Shown piece after piece: positions 8,372 to 18,173 of a stretch of DNA of 44,082 nucleotides. The DNA is from an uncultured Alteromonas sp. GTDB lineage: Bacteria > Pseudomonadota > Gammaproteobacteria > Enterobacterales > Alteromonadaceae. The notes under the pieces were generated by a model. That model searched no databases. It saw only the letters and a list, made by a program, of their open reading frames with translations, and was not told the DNA's origin. The DNA lies in assembly GCF_913058315.1 (NCBI RefSeq), contig NZ_CAJXQY010000024.1, positions 1 to 44,082 of the forward strand, read 5' to 3'. Positions within the stretch are counted from its first letter, which is position 1; every line of letters begins with the position of its first letter. The translations under genes and the position numbers were made by a program.

Positions 8372-11300
8372 TTGCTCACTCTTTATCCGTCAAATAAACT
8401 CGAACATCTCAGCTTTTTACTGGCCACTTTGCTTGACCGTCAACCCGCAGCGGGTTTGAGTGCGGACGTGATCCTGGTGGAAAGCCCCGGTATGCAACAC
8501 TGGTTAAGTATGGAGCTGGCCGCCAGTCGTGGTATTGCCATGAATATTGACTATCCCTTACCGGTGAGGTTTATGTGGGATACCGCCAGGGCTGTGCTGG
8601 GCCCGGATGCCGTGCCCCGTGAATCACCATTCCGGCGGGAAACCCTGCGCTGGCGGATTTATGGTTTACTGAGGCAGACAGAACAATTAGCTCACCCGGC
8701 GATGGAGCGTGTGCAGCGCTTTCTGGATAAAAGTGAAGCCAATGGTAGTGGTCATCTGCAAACCCTGCAACTGGCAGTGGCCCTGGCCGACCTGTTGGAA
8801 CAGTATTTATTATACCGGCCCGACTGGTTGCTGGCCTGGGAACAGCATCAGCAGGTTGTGGCCGAGGATGCCGACGAAATCTGGCAGGCCCATATCTGGC
8901 GCCTGTTGGTAAAAGATACGCCGGCTCACCCGGCGCGGCTGCATGAACAAATGGTAGCTGCCTTGCAACAGCCATCCCAGGCCGTACTCAATAGTTTACC
9001 CCGGCGTATTATCCTGTTTGCGATAAATACCATGGCCCCACAGTTTGTGGCGTTTCTGGATGCATTGGCTGAATGGGTGGATGTCCATTTATTCCATTTA
9101 AACCCCTGCGTCAACTACTGGGGGAATCTTGCCAGCCGTGGTGAACAGGCGCGGGTGCTCCGGGAACAAGGGATCAGCGCCTGGCTGGAGCAGTCTCAGG
9201 AAAACCCCTTACTGGCTAATCTGGGGCGCCAGGGGCGCGATCTGTTTAATCAGCTCACCGAACTACAAAGCTATGAGATTAGTGCCTTCGATATGCCTGC
9301 ACCGGATGAGCAAGCCGCTCAAACCACGGTATTAAACCAGATGCAACACGATATACTGGAGGCGAATAACCCCCGTCAGAACTTTGTGTGGGCTGATGGC
9401 GATGACAGTATCCTGATCAATTCTGCTCACAGTACCCTGCGTGAAGTCCAGTCGCTGCATGACTATTTACTCGACCGATTAGCCGCCGATCCGGCGTTGC
9501 AGCCTCGGGATATTCTGGTGATGTGCCCAGCCATTGAAGACTATGCGCCGGCTATCGAAGCGGTCTTTGCCCGAGTCGGGACGGTAAGCGGCGACGATGA
9601 CGCCTCGCCACGTCTTCCCTGTACCATTGCAGACCGTTCGCCATTGGATGCTGAGCCATTGGTGGCGGCGTTTTTGTCGCTATTATCGTTGCCTGATAGT
9701 CGTTTCAGTGTCACGCAAATTCTCGAGTACCTGAGTCTGGCACCGTTGCAGCGCAAATTTGGTTTAACCGAACAGAGTCTGACGGTGATTGAGTACTGGC
9801 TGGAACGGGCCAATATTCACTGGGGGCTGGATGGCCGGCATAAGGCAGAAATAACCGCATCTGCCGCAGACAGTCCAATGTACAGCTGGCGCTGGGGGCT
9901 TCAGCGCTTGTTGCTGGGAATGATCAGTGAAGATGCCACTCAGTTGCTGGATAACTGTGTAACCGTGCCCGATGTTGAAGGGCAGGAAAGTATTGAACTG
10001 GGCCGGTTGATGCTGATCGTGGAGCAATTGCAAATTCACAATCGCGAGCTGAGTCGCTCTCGCACCGCCGATGACTGGCAGGCCTACTTAAATACGCTGC
10101 GGGAGGATTGTTTTATACCCGGCAGTGATGATATTGACAGCTGGGAAAGTATTGGTAAAACGATTGCCGATATGGCGCTGCAGTGCGAGCAAGCCGGGTA
10201 CAGCGGAGAACTGAGTCTGGCTGAGGTGCGCGACATCTTAACCAAGCGCTTTGCCACTCCGGATGCGGGTAACCATTTTATGACCGGACAGGTCACTTTC
10301 TGCTCCATGCTTCCCATGCGTAGTATTCCATTTAGTGTGATTGGCATTCTGGGGCTCAATGACGGTGATTTCCCGCGCACTAATCCGCCCGGCAGTATCA
10401 ATATGATGGCGCGACACCCGGGGCGCCTCGGTGATCGGTCCCGCCGTCAGGAAGACCGCTACCTGTTTCTGGAAGCATTAATATCAGCCCGTCAGGCGCT
10501 TTATCTGAGTTATCAGGGGCGCAGTGCGTTGAATAATGCTGAGCGCCAACCCAGTCTGGTGCTTCAGGAGCTGATGGATTTTCTCGAGCAAGCCTATAAC
10601 TGGCAACCACAAGCGGTGCGTCAACTGCCGCTGCACCCTTTCAGTCCGGCGGTGTTTAATAGCGAACGACCTGCTTACAGCAAAGGCTGGTACAGGCTGG
10701 CGAAGTCGATTGCCGGTTTACAGGAAGAAGATATCGATAGCGTCATACAGGTCGCGGCCTCAGCGCATCAAACCCGACAGCTCAGCGCCACCGAGATGGC
10801 CCGCTGTTTCGACGATCCACTGGCCTGGCTGGCAAAACAACTTGGCCTCAGATTGGAACTCGACAACCGGTTGTTAGAAGACAGTGAGCCGTTTGAAACG
10901 AACAAGCTTAGTCGCTACCAGTACGTTGATGAACTGGTGACCAATCAGGCAAATACCAGCGCCGAAACACTCACTGCTGAGTTTTTGCTAAGTGGTGATC
11001 TGCCTGACACCCCCATCACCCGGGCCGAACTGGCGACCTGGCAGGAAGCGGCAACGTTACTCCGCCAGGCCGTGCCCGGGGACGATGAGCATCTGCTGGC
11101 AAGTCGGGTGACCTTGGATGACTGGCAGCTTTTCTCCACCTGTTATGAGGAGGAGGCCGCGCTGGTGAGCTATCACGTCGGTCAGCATCAAATCAGACGC
11201 AGCTTTACCGCCTGGCTGACCATGCTGATTGCTAACAGTCAGGGGGTAATAAAGCCGTTGACGCTGCATTATATCGACTGGAAAAAGCAGCCGCTGGCAT

Positions 11301-11659
11301 TGAAATCTGAGACCTATGAACCCCTCACGGCCGACGAAGCCATGGCACAGTTAACCAGGCTGGTGACAGCAATCAAGCAAATTGAACAAGGGCCGAGTTT
11401 ACTCTATCTGGCCGTTGCTGAAGCGTTTTATAAATATGCCGGGATGACCACCGACCACGATGACTGGTTCCAAAGTCATGAAATCAGCAAACGGTGGGAC
11501 GACATTACTGATCCGAATAATGCGTTTAGCAAGCTTGGCAGTAACGGTTATTTTAACTGGTTTTACAACTATATACCGCCGGCTACGCAGTTGCCTTTAG
11601 GGCATTTAGCCGACCTCTACAGTGCCTTCCTGAGTAATTTTAAAAGGGGCAGAAAATGA
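8372..11659 (+). CDS. recC: RecBCD exonuclease V subunit RecC
   Basis: A 1095-residue RecC, close to the usual ~1120. RecC is the scaffold and Chi-recognition subunit of the RecBCD helicase-nuclease that processes double-strand breaks. The start is taken as TTG 8372: translation from it reads MLTLYPSNKL, aligning end to end with the family start (MLRVYHSNRL in E. coli), and AGGA sits 11 bases upstream. The frame is open back to an ATG at 8255, but those 39 residues have no family counterpart and no good ribosome site. Typical stretches include ILVESPGMQHWLSMEL, NIDYPLPVRFMWD, VTFCSMLPMRSIPF and a C-terminal YNYIPP. It overlaps recB by ATGA. Confidence 0.96.
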   Translation: MLTLYPSNKLEHLSFLLATLLDRQPAAGLSADVILVESPGMQHWLSMELAASRGIAMNIDYPLPVRFMWDTARAVLGPDAVPRESPFRRETLRWRIYGLLRQTEQLAHPAMERVQRFLDKSEANGSGHLQTLQLAVALADLLEQYLLYRPDWLLAWEQHQQVVAEDADEIWQAHIWRLLVKDTPAHPARLHEQMVAALQQPSQAVLNSLPRRIILFAINTMAPQFVAFLDALAEWVDVHLFHLNPCVNYWGNLASRGEQARVLREQGISAWLEQSQENPLLANLGRQGRDLFNQLTELQSYEISAFDMPAPDEQAAQTTVLNQMQHDILEANNPRQNFVWADGDDSILINSAHSTLREVQSLHDYLLDRLAADPALQPRDILVMCPAIEDYAPAIEAVFARVGTVSGDDDASPRLPCTIADRSPLDAEPLVAAFLSLLSLPDSRFSVTQILEYLSLAPLQRKFGLTEQSLTVIEYWLERANIHWGLDGRHKAEITASAADSPMYSWRWGLQRLLLGMISEDATQLLDNCVTVPDVEGQESIELGRLMLIVEQLQIHNRELSRSRTADDWQAYLNTLREDCFIPGSDDIDSWESIGKTIADMALQCEQAGYSGELSLAEVRDILTKRFATPDAGNHFMTGQVTFCSMLPMRSIPFSVIGILGLNDGDFPRTNPPGSINMMARHPGRLGDRSRRQEDRYLFLEALISARQALYLSYQGRSALNNAERQPSLVLQELMDFLEQAYNWQPQAVRQLPLHPFSPAVFNSERPAYSKGWYRLAKSIAGLQEEDIDSVIQVAASAHQTRQLSATEMARCFDDPLAWLAKQLGLRLELDNRLLEDSEPFETNKLSRYQYVDELVTNQANTSAETLTAEFLLSGDLPDTPITRAELATWQEAATLLRQAVPGDDEHLLASRVTLDDWQLFSTCYEEEAALVSYHVGQHQIRRSFTAWLTMLIANSQGVIKPLTLHYIDWKKQPLALKSETYEPLTADEAMAQLTRLVTAIKQIEQGPSLLYLAVAEAFYKYAGMTTDHDDWFQSHEISKRWDDITDPNNAFSKLGSNGYFNWFYNYIPPATQLPLGHLADLYSAFLSNFKRGRK

Positions 11660-14600
11660 CCGCACAACAGCTTGATGTCATCAATTTACCGCTTAGCGGG
11701 CGGCATCTGATAGAAGCAAGTGCCGGTACCGGCAAGACCTTTAATATTACCCGTATCTATTTACGCTGCCTGCTTGAGCAACGTCTCACGGTGCAGCAAA
11801 TTCTGGTCATGACCTTTACCAAAGCGGCAACCGAAGAGATCCGTGGACGTATCGCAGGGACCCTGCGTGATGCCCTGGCATATTGGCAAGCCCGCAGTCA
11901 CAACGAGGTGTTTGAGGCCGATCCGGTGCTCGACGTTCTGTATGACCGCCTGCCAGTTGAGGACGCCCTGGCTTTGTTGCAGGCGGCGCTGTTAGAGCTG
12001 GATGATGCCGCCGTATTTACCATTCACAGTTTCTGCAATAACGTGTTATCGGATATGGCGTTTACCTCAGCAGCGCCACTGGAACTGGCGCTGGCAACCG
12101 ATACCCGGGCAATGTATTTACAAGGCTGTGAAGATTTTATCCGTAAAGTGAGCCGGGATGATGAGGCCTTTGCGCTGCTGGCTGCTCATGGCTGGCATAC
12201 ACCTGAGCGCCTGCTAAGCAATTTTTTGCCGCTGATGGAATTTGCCAGTCCACCGCATCGGGCATCAGAGCAAACAATTACTGCACAGTTCGATGCGGCA
12301 CTGGATACGGTGTCAGCGCGCTATCAGTCGCAGGCGAAAGCGTTGTATAGCGCGCTGGTGAATAATGAATCGCTGTTTTTAACTGCCGTGATCGGTAAAG
12401 ATGAAGAGCGGGCCAGAGAGTGGCAGGTGATCCTTGACTGGTTGCATAACGGGCCGTTAACCAGCGTTCCCGAGGAGCTGGGTAAGTTTATAAACGGCAA
12501 TCGCTACCGGGCCAAACGCGAAGGGATTGCCGAAGCGAAAGAAATAGTCGAGCCGGTCAAAGTGTTGCGCAGCGATTTGAACAAGGCAGTGGATGAGTTG
12601 GCCAAAGCGCGCCAGGCGTTATTAGACAAAGCGCCGGTCTATGCCGTTGTCTGTGAGGCGGTGGAATTTGTGCGTGACGCTGTTGTTAAGCAAAAACAGC
12701 GTTTAAATACCGTCGACTTTAACGATTTGATCAGGTTACTGGCCGCGCAAATCGACAGTCCGGAGGCGCCACTTTGCCAACAGCTGCGCCTGCGCTATCC
12801 GGTGGCTTTAGTGGATGAGTTTCAGGATACTGATGCCGACCAGTATCATATTCTGGCCAATGTGTACCCGCCACAAGGTAGCTCTCAAAAACTGCAAACT
12901 ACCTTGTTAATGATTGGCGATCCGAAGCAGGCCATTTATGGCTTTCGCGGCGGCGACATATTTACCTATCTGCAGGCAGCAGAGCAAGTCGAGTACCGCT
13001 GGGTTATGGATACTAACTGGCGCTCAGTGAAACCCATGGTCGATGCTTACAATCGTTTGTTCTGGGGCGCGGCCATGAACGCCGATGGCCGTGATCTGTT
13101 TAATTTCGGCATTCGTTATGAGCCGGTCAAAGCCAGTAGCGGCGCAAAAGCCGCGAAAATACCGTTGGTCGATCCGGCCTCAGACCGCAGCGCTCTGACC
13201 TTTATTGCCGATGAGCCTGATGAAGAGGACGGTGCCAGCAAAGGCGCCACCCGCCAGCGTCTGGCCGAACAGCTGACCAGAGAAGTGGTGCGTTTGCTCG
13301 CTCAGGCGCAACTCGGTGAGCGACCGGTACAGCCCGCAGATATAGCCATTCTGGTTCAGACCGGTACTGAAGCCACCATCGTGCAGGGCGCGTTGCAAGC
13401 GGCCGGGCTGCCTTCGGTGTATCTGTCTAATCGCAACAGTCTGTTTGCCAGTGCGGAAGCGGCCGACACCCTGATGGTGCTGAATGCCATCTGGCATGCT
13501 CATGATTTACGGTTGGTTAACGGTATCATCGCGAGTCCTTTACTGGGACTTAATCGGCACCAGATCCAAACGTTGCTGACCGATGAATACGCCAGTGACT
13601 GGGACGCGCTGCTGTTGCAAATTGCCCAGTGGCGGGAAATCTGGGCACGCCGTGGCGTGATGGCATTGCTGCTGGCGATGTTACAAAACAGCTATCTGCC
13701 TAACCGCAAAGAAGCCGAGCGTAGTCTGACTAACTACCAACACCTGGCAGAAGTGCTCGAAGATACCGCCAGAACTTACCGTCAGCCGGGCCATTTGCTT
13801 AACTGGTTACACCGTCAGGTGCGTCAGCTAGAGCAGGCTCAGGAACATATTCAACGGCTCGAAAGCGATGCCCGGCTGATTCAGATTGTCACTCAGCATG
13901 GCTCCAAAGGGCTGGAATATCCCATTGTATTTGTACCCTTTGCCAGTGAATACCGCGACCCGGTGAAGTTTGGTAACAGTCAGTCAGAAGTGCTGCGCTA
14001 TTACGATCCGCAAAGTGCTGCTCAGCAAATGGCGCTCGGCGCCACTCCTGATGTTCTGGAACGGGTACGGCGTGAAGGTGAGGCCGAATCCATGCGCTTA
14101 TTATATGTGGCAATCACCCGGGCATCTCATCGCTGCTATCTGGGCGTGGGTGAGGGTAAACTCAGCGACCAGTCAGCACTGGGGCAAATTGTGCGACGCG
14201 CCGACTTTGATGACTGGCGGGCAGCCATTGAAGCGCTGTTGCAGGAAGGCGCCGGCCATTCTGCTTTAATTAGTCACGTAGCGAAAGTGGCCTTGCCTGC
14301 AGCACGGGAGGATGACGTAGCACTGGCGTGCGACGAGTTTGAGCGAACCCTGGAAGATAACTGGCGGCTGTACTCTTTTTCTGCACTCACCCGTCAGGCC
14401 GTCCATACCACGTTCCGTCACCGCGAGGCCGAAGCGCTGCCAGCAGAATCCGGCAACCTGCCGGTTGCAGCGAAAAGTGACGCGCTGCGGTTTCAGTTAA
14501 AGGCGGGTGCGCAAAGTGGTAACTTATTGCACGATATGCTCGAAGTGACCGACTTCAGTGCACCCGACTGGGCGGAAACGGGCACTGCCGTGGCCAGGCG

Positions 14601-15228
14601 TTATGGCATAGCCGAAGCGGACCATGAAGCGTTGTTTGTCTGGCTCGATGAAGTGCTGACCACCCCTCTGGCACTGCCCGGTGTTGCGCCGGTGACGCTT
14701 GCTGATTTACCCATGACGGATACACTTCGTGAAGCCGAGTTTTACTTCCCGTTACATAATGCCAATCGCCGGGCTATTGGCCGGATATTGCAGCAACATC
14801 GCTGCTCCCATGGCAGCGAAGCTCTGCCGGCGGTACTTGAAGGTGTCAGACTGGAGGGGATGATGCATGGTTTTATTGATTTGATATTTTGTGTTGAGGG
14901 CCGTTATTTTGTGGCCGATTATAAGTCAACCATGCTGGGTGACAGTCCTCAGGACTATCAGCCGGATAAGCTTAACCAAAACAATCAGCAACATTATTAC
15001 GACCTGCAGTATCTGATTTACAGTGTGGCACTGCACCGCTTTTTAGCCCAGCGTATCGAAGACTACGATCCGGCGCTGCACTTTGGCGGCGTGGCTTATT
15101 TTTATTTGCGCGGCATGTGCGCCGATTTTCCGCTCGGTAGCGGGATCTTTTATCATCCTTTATCGACGGCGTTGATCAGCGAAATGGAACTGGCTCTAAC
15201 CGGTAAAGTCCTGCAGGAGACGCCATGA
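11656..15228 (+). CDS. recB: RecBCD subunit RecB, helicase-nuclease
   Basis: A 1190-residue SF1A 3'-5' helicase with a C-terminal nuclease domain, full length for the family. Walker A is at residues 21-28 (AxxGTGKT, Lys27), the DE-type Walker B at about 386-392 (VDEFQDT), and GDPKQAIYGFRGGDIF follows. The nuclease residues are visible as His959, Asp1075 (GFIDLIF), Asp1088 and Lys1090 (VADYKS), with the same 13-residue gap between the two Asp as in E. coli RecB. It loads RecA after Chi recognition together with RecC and RecD. Start and stop overlap both neighbours by four bases, indicating translational coupling. Confidence 0.97.
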   Translation: MTAQQLDVINLPLSGRHLIEASAGTGKTFNITRIYLRCLLEQRLTVQQILVMTFTKAATEEIRGRIAGTLRDALAYWQARSHNEVFEADPVLDVLYDRLPVEDALALLQAALLELDDAAVFTIHSFCNNVLSDMAFTSAAPLELALATDTRAMYLQGCEDFIRKVSRDDEAFALLAAHGWHTPERLLSNFLPLMEFASPPHRASEQTITAQFDAALDTVSARYQSQAKALYSALVNNESLFLTAVIGKDEERAREWQVILDWLHNGPLTSVPEELGKFINGNRYRAKREGIAEAKEIVEPVKVLRSDLNKAVDELAKARQALLDKAPVYAVVCEAVEFVRDAVVKQKQRLNTVDFNDLIRLLAAQIDSPEAPLCQQLRLRYPVALVDEFQDTDADQYHILANVYPPQGSSQKLQTTLLMIGDPKQAIYGFRGGDIFTYLQAAEQVEYRWVMDTNWRSVKPMVDAYNRLFWGAAMNADGRDLFNFGIRYEPVKASSGAKAAKIPLVDPASDRSALTFIADEPDEEDGASKGATRQRLAEQLTREVVRLLAQAQLGERPVQPADIAILVQTGTEATIVQGALQAAGLPSVYLSNRNSLFASAEAADTLMVLNAIWHAHDLRLVNGIIASPLLGLNRHQIQTLLTDEYASDWDALLLQIAQWREIWARRGVMALLLAMLQNSYLPNRKEAERSLTNYQHLAEVLEDTARTYRQPGHLLNWLHRQVRQLEQAQEHIQRLESDARLIQIVTQHGSKGLEYPIVFVPFASEYRDPVKFGNSQSEVLRYYDPQSAAQQMALGATPDVLERVRREGEAESMRLLYVAITRASHRCYLGVGEGKLSDQSALGQIVRRADFDDWRAAIEALLQEGAGHSALISHVAKVALPAAREDDVALACDEFERTLEDNWRLYSFSALTRQAVHTTFRHREAEALPAESGNLPVAAKSDALRFQLKAGAQSGNLLHDMLEVTDFSAPDWAETGTAVARRYGIAEADHEALFVWLDEVLTTPLALPGVAPVTLADLPMTDTLREAEFYFPLHNANRRAIGRILQQHRCSHGSEALPAVLEGVRLEGMMHGFIDLIFCVEGRYFVADYKSTMLGDSPQDYQPDKLNQNNQQHYYDLQYLIYSVALHRFLAQRIEDYDPALHFGGVAYFYLRGMCADFPLGSGIFYHPLSTALISEMELALTGKVLQETP

Positions 15229-17093
15229 TGTTTGCCAGTTTTTCTCAATGTACGGCCCGGCTGGCAGAAATTGAAGCCATCGATTATTTTTTTGCCAGGG
15301 AGCTTACGCAACTGGCTGGTAGCGCCCATGACAATGATTTTTGTTTGTTACTGGCCCTGAGTCGGGCCCAGCGCCTGGGTAACAGTTGTCTTATAGTCAG
15401 TGAGCTGGCCGGTCAGCATTATTTCGAACACCCCGATGAGGTGGATTCGGGCTTTACTTTTGCACCACTGCAGGCGCTTGAGTCCCGAGTTGAAGCCCTG
15501 GTGAGTCAGCCGCAGCTTGGCGGACGTTTACACTGGCATAACGGGCGATTGTACACGGCTCGCTACTGGCAATTTGAACAGCAACTGGTGGCCAGTATTG
15601 CAGTTCGCAGTCAGCCTGAGCCGTTATCATCCGGGCAGATATCAGCCTTATTGCAGGCCTGGCCCAGTTTATTTTCAACCTCTCAAGGTGATGAGCAGGA
15701 CTGGCAACAGGTGGCGACAGCGCTGTGTATTAATCGTGCTTTTGCAATGTTGTCGGGTGGGCCGGGGACCGGTAAAACTTACACTGTCGCCCGGTTACTG
15801 ATGGCACTGCAGGTTGCCTGGCAAGGCCAGTTAAATGTGGTGCTGACGGCACCAACCGGCAAAGCCGCACAGCGACTTACCGAGTCGGTGGATACCGCAC
15901 TGTCACAATTTGCCAGTCATCCTACGCTTGCGCAGTACAGTACTGCTATGCAGCAGCCTGCCATGACACTGCACCGGTTGCTGGGCATGCCACGCTGGGG
16001 TATTCAGAGCCGGTTTAATCAGCAGAACCCGGTACCGGCAGATGTGATCATTGTTGACGAGAGTTCAATGATTGACCTGGCCTTAATGACCCGCCTGTTC
16101 AGGGCACTTGCTCCACACACTCGGGTCATACTGGTTGGCGATCCGAAACAGTTACCCTCCGTTGAAGCCGGCAACGTACTGGGTGATATTATTGCTGCGC
16201 TGGACTCAGCCTCACCACAAAGCGTTGATGAGGCATCGGCGCAACAGTTTGCTACGTTGTGTCCTCACTTGCCGCCGTTGCCGGTAACTCACGACAACCG
16301 GCCAGCGGCAATGCACTTTGCCTTGCAACGCGCACAACGCTTCAGCGGCCAGTTAGCCGAGGTTGCCAGGGCAATGAATAACGGCTCTATTGACGCGGTC
16401 TGGGCGCAGTTGGATGAGGTCGATGCCGGTCAGACTCAGCAGGTTGAAGGGGTTGCTACGAGCAGTTTTAGCGCCCTTGAAACGCACTTTGAGTCACTGG
16501 CGACAAACTGGTTCGGTGCCATTAGTCAGGCCGACTCATTGCCTGCTGCCATGGCCCGTTTACAAGCCTCCCGCTGGTTAACACCGTTCAGGCAGGGAGA
16601 GTGGGGAGCGCTGGGACTAAACCAGCGCATTGAACGCTTGTTGTCGCCGGGAAATAGCCGGGGCTTTTACCGGGGTCGCCCGATCATGATCACTGAAAAC
16701 CACCACGGTCAGCGGTTGTATAATGGTGATATCGGACTGCTGTGGCCTGATGAAAACGGTGTGCTCAAAGCCTGGTTTGCTGCGCAGGATGGAGCGTACC
16801 GGGCAATCCCTATTATGCGATTACCCCAGCATGAAACCGTGTATGCGATGACAATTCATAAATCTCAGGGCTCTGAATTCAGCCGCTTATTGCTGCTGGT
16901 TCCGCAAGCGCCTTCCCGTCAGGCGGCAAATCTGTATAGCCGGGAGCTGGTGTATACCGGACTGACCCGGGCCAAAACCGGCGCGGTGCTGGTCACCAGT
17001 CAGGCTATTCTGCAGGACGTAGTGGCCCGTCGTCAGCAGCGTAAAACGGGGTTAACCCGGTTACTGGCTGAGGCGATTGGCGCTAGTCGCTAA
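15225..17093 (+). CDS. recD: RecBCD subunit RecD, 5'-3' helicase
   Basis: A 622-residue SF1B helicase, slightly longer than the E. coli 608. Walker A is GGPGTGKT with Lys184, Walker B IIVDESSMIDL, motif III GDPKQLPSVEAGNVLGDI, and the late motif YAMTIHKSQGSEFS followed by YTGLTRAK. It is the fast motor of the complex. The start codon ATG 15225 overlaps the recB stop; a second ATG at 15228 is also possible. Its stop overlaps the tail of the convergent deacylase gene by 11 bases, so no separate terminator fits between them. Order recC-recB-recD without ptrA matches many marine gammaproteobacteria. Confidence 0.97.
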   Translation: MMFASFSQCTARLAEIEAIDYFFARELTQLAGSAHDNDFCLLLALSRAQRLGNSCLIVSELAGQHYFEHPDEVDSGFTFAPLQALESRVEALVSQPQLGGRLHWHNGRLYTARYWQFEQQLVASIAVRSQPEPLSSGQISALLQAWPSLFSTSQGDEQDWQQVATALCINRAFAMLSGGPGTGKTYTVARLLMALQVAWQGQLNVVLTAPTGKAAQRLTESVDTALSQFASHPTLAQYSTAMQQPAMTLHRLLGMPRWGIQSRFNQQNPVPADVIIVDESSMIDLALMTRLFRALAPHTRVILVGDPKQLPSVEAGNVLGDIIAALDSASPQSVDEASAQQFATLCPHLPPLPVTHDNRPAAMHFALQRAQRFSGQLAEVARAMNNGSIDAVWAQLDEVDAGQTQQVEGVATSSFSALETHFESLATNWFGAISQADSLPAAMARLQASRWLTPFRQGEWGALGLNQRIERLLSPGNSRGFYRGRPIMITENHHGQRLYNGDIGLLWPDENGVLKAWFAAQDGAYRAIPIMRLPQHETVYAMTIHKSQGSEFSRLLLLVPQAPSRQAANLYSRELVYTGLTRAKTGAVLVTSQAILQDVVARRQQRKTGLTRLLAEAIGASR

Positions 17094-18171
17094 GCGGGAC
17101 CTCACTGAGATGTTGCTGACGTTTGGAGTTGGTCAGTTGATTATTGATATCCACAAAGTACAACAAACAGTCTGACTTGGCGATGTCACTGCGGGTGGTC
17201 ACCATAAAGAATTTCAGCGGACGGGTGACGGTCAGTTCGTTGTTATCAGCACAAAAATAATCGCTCAGGTACTCATGAGGCTGCTGACCGGCCAGCCTGA
17301 AGTGTTCAAGTCGGGCATGATCGAGCCAGCCGAGTACCTCGCCGGGGCGGGTAAGGCCAAAGTTGCGTTGTTCGATATCCTGACGGATGGTGACATTGGC
17401 ACCGAAAACCGGCCTTTCTGCATAGGCCAGTGTCGCCTGACGATGAATTTCCAGGCGCTTGGGCTGTTCCAGTAGCTCAACGTCCTGGCGTGGCATAAAG
17501 ACATCCTCTGCTGCCAGATAGGAACGTAATCCGTTATAAGCGTTCAGCGTTGCCAGTTCATCCATGGCGCCACCAGACTCAATGGTTACGATGGGGCAGC
17601 AAAAAGGCACTTCCATCAGTGAGCCTAACTCGATATCGGTATGAATAAACCAGCGGGTAAAGTGTGAAGCCAGCGCTGTATACTGCGTGCCCAGTCGGGT
17701 GGAAACGCTGAATGCCGGGCCACTGCCGGAAGTATTATGCACATCAATGATGGCTTCCGGGGCTAAATCGACCAGATAATCAAGTACCTGCTTGGCTAAC
17801 ATCCCGGGCGCATCATTATAGGGAGGTTTAAAGCAGCGATTGATATCCCGGGCATCGGGTAAAGCCCGGTGAGTAAATAATGGCTCGTGCAGGGCTGCGC
17901 CAACCGAGACCACAATAAAAGTGGTGTCGGCGTAGGGTTTAAAACCTTCTTTTAGCAGGCGGTGCAAGGCCTGAAAGCCGGATGGCTCGTTGCCATGTAA
18001 CAGCGTTGTGATAGCTCGTTTCCTGCGGGTTCGGCCGGGTATAAAAATAATCGCCGGGCCTCCCAGCATCTGCAGAAAACTCACGCTGGAGTCGGGAATT
18101 TGCTGCGGCGCCGGTGCGTGCAGTATTTTAAAGCCGGGTAATACGGGTGTGGCTAATCTGGCAGTTCCCAT
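17083..18171 (-). CDS. Aspartoacylase/succinylglutamate desuccinylase-like zinc deacylase (M14 superfamily)
   Basis: The 362-residue product shows the M14/AstE-ASPA pattern: HGNEPSG (His and Glu zinc ligands in HxxE form, near residue 60), DINRCF, and AIIDVHNTSG supplying the second histidine. By family it removes an acyl group from an amino acid or similar amide; the substrate is unknown. Start is set at ATG 18171, preceded by GGGAG five bases upstream; a TTG at 18183 in the same frame would fall on the previous gene and lacks that spacing. The upstream ligase gene stops at 18174, two bases before, so the two are almost certainly coupled. A pathway that makes and breaks an amide bond is a reasonable inference from the pair. 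Confidence 0.82.
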   Translation of the reverse strand: MGTARLATPVLPGFKILHAPAPQQIPDSSVSFLQMLGGPAIIFIPGRTRRKRAITTLLHGNEPSGFQALHRLLKEGFKPYADTTFIVVSVGAALHEPLFTHRALPDARDINRCFKPPYNDAPGMLAKQVLDYLVDLAPEAIIDVHNTSGSGPAFSVSTRLGTQYTALASHFTRWFIHTDIELGSLMEVPFCCPIVTIESGGAMDELATLNAYNGLRSYLAAEDVFMPRQDVELLEQPKRLEIHRQATLAYAERPVFGANVTIRQDIEQRNFGLTRPGEVLGWLDHARLEHFRLAGQQPHEYLSDYFCADNNELTVTRPLKFFMVTTRSDIAKSDCLLYFVDINNQLTNSKRQQHLSEVPLSD

Positions 18172-18173
18172 TG

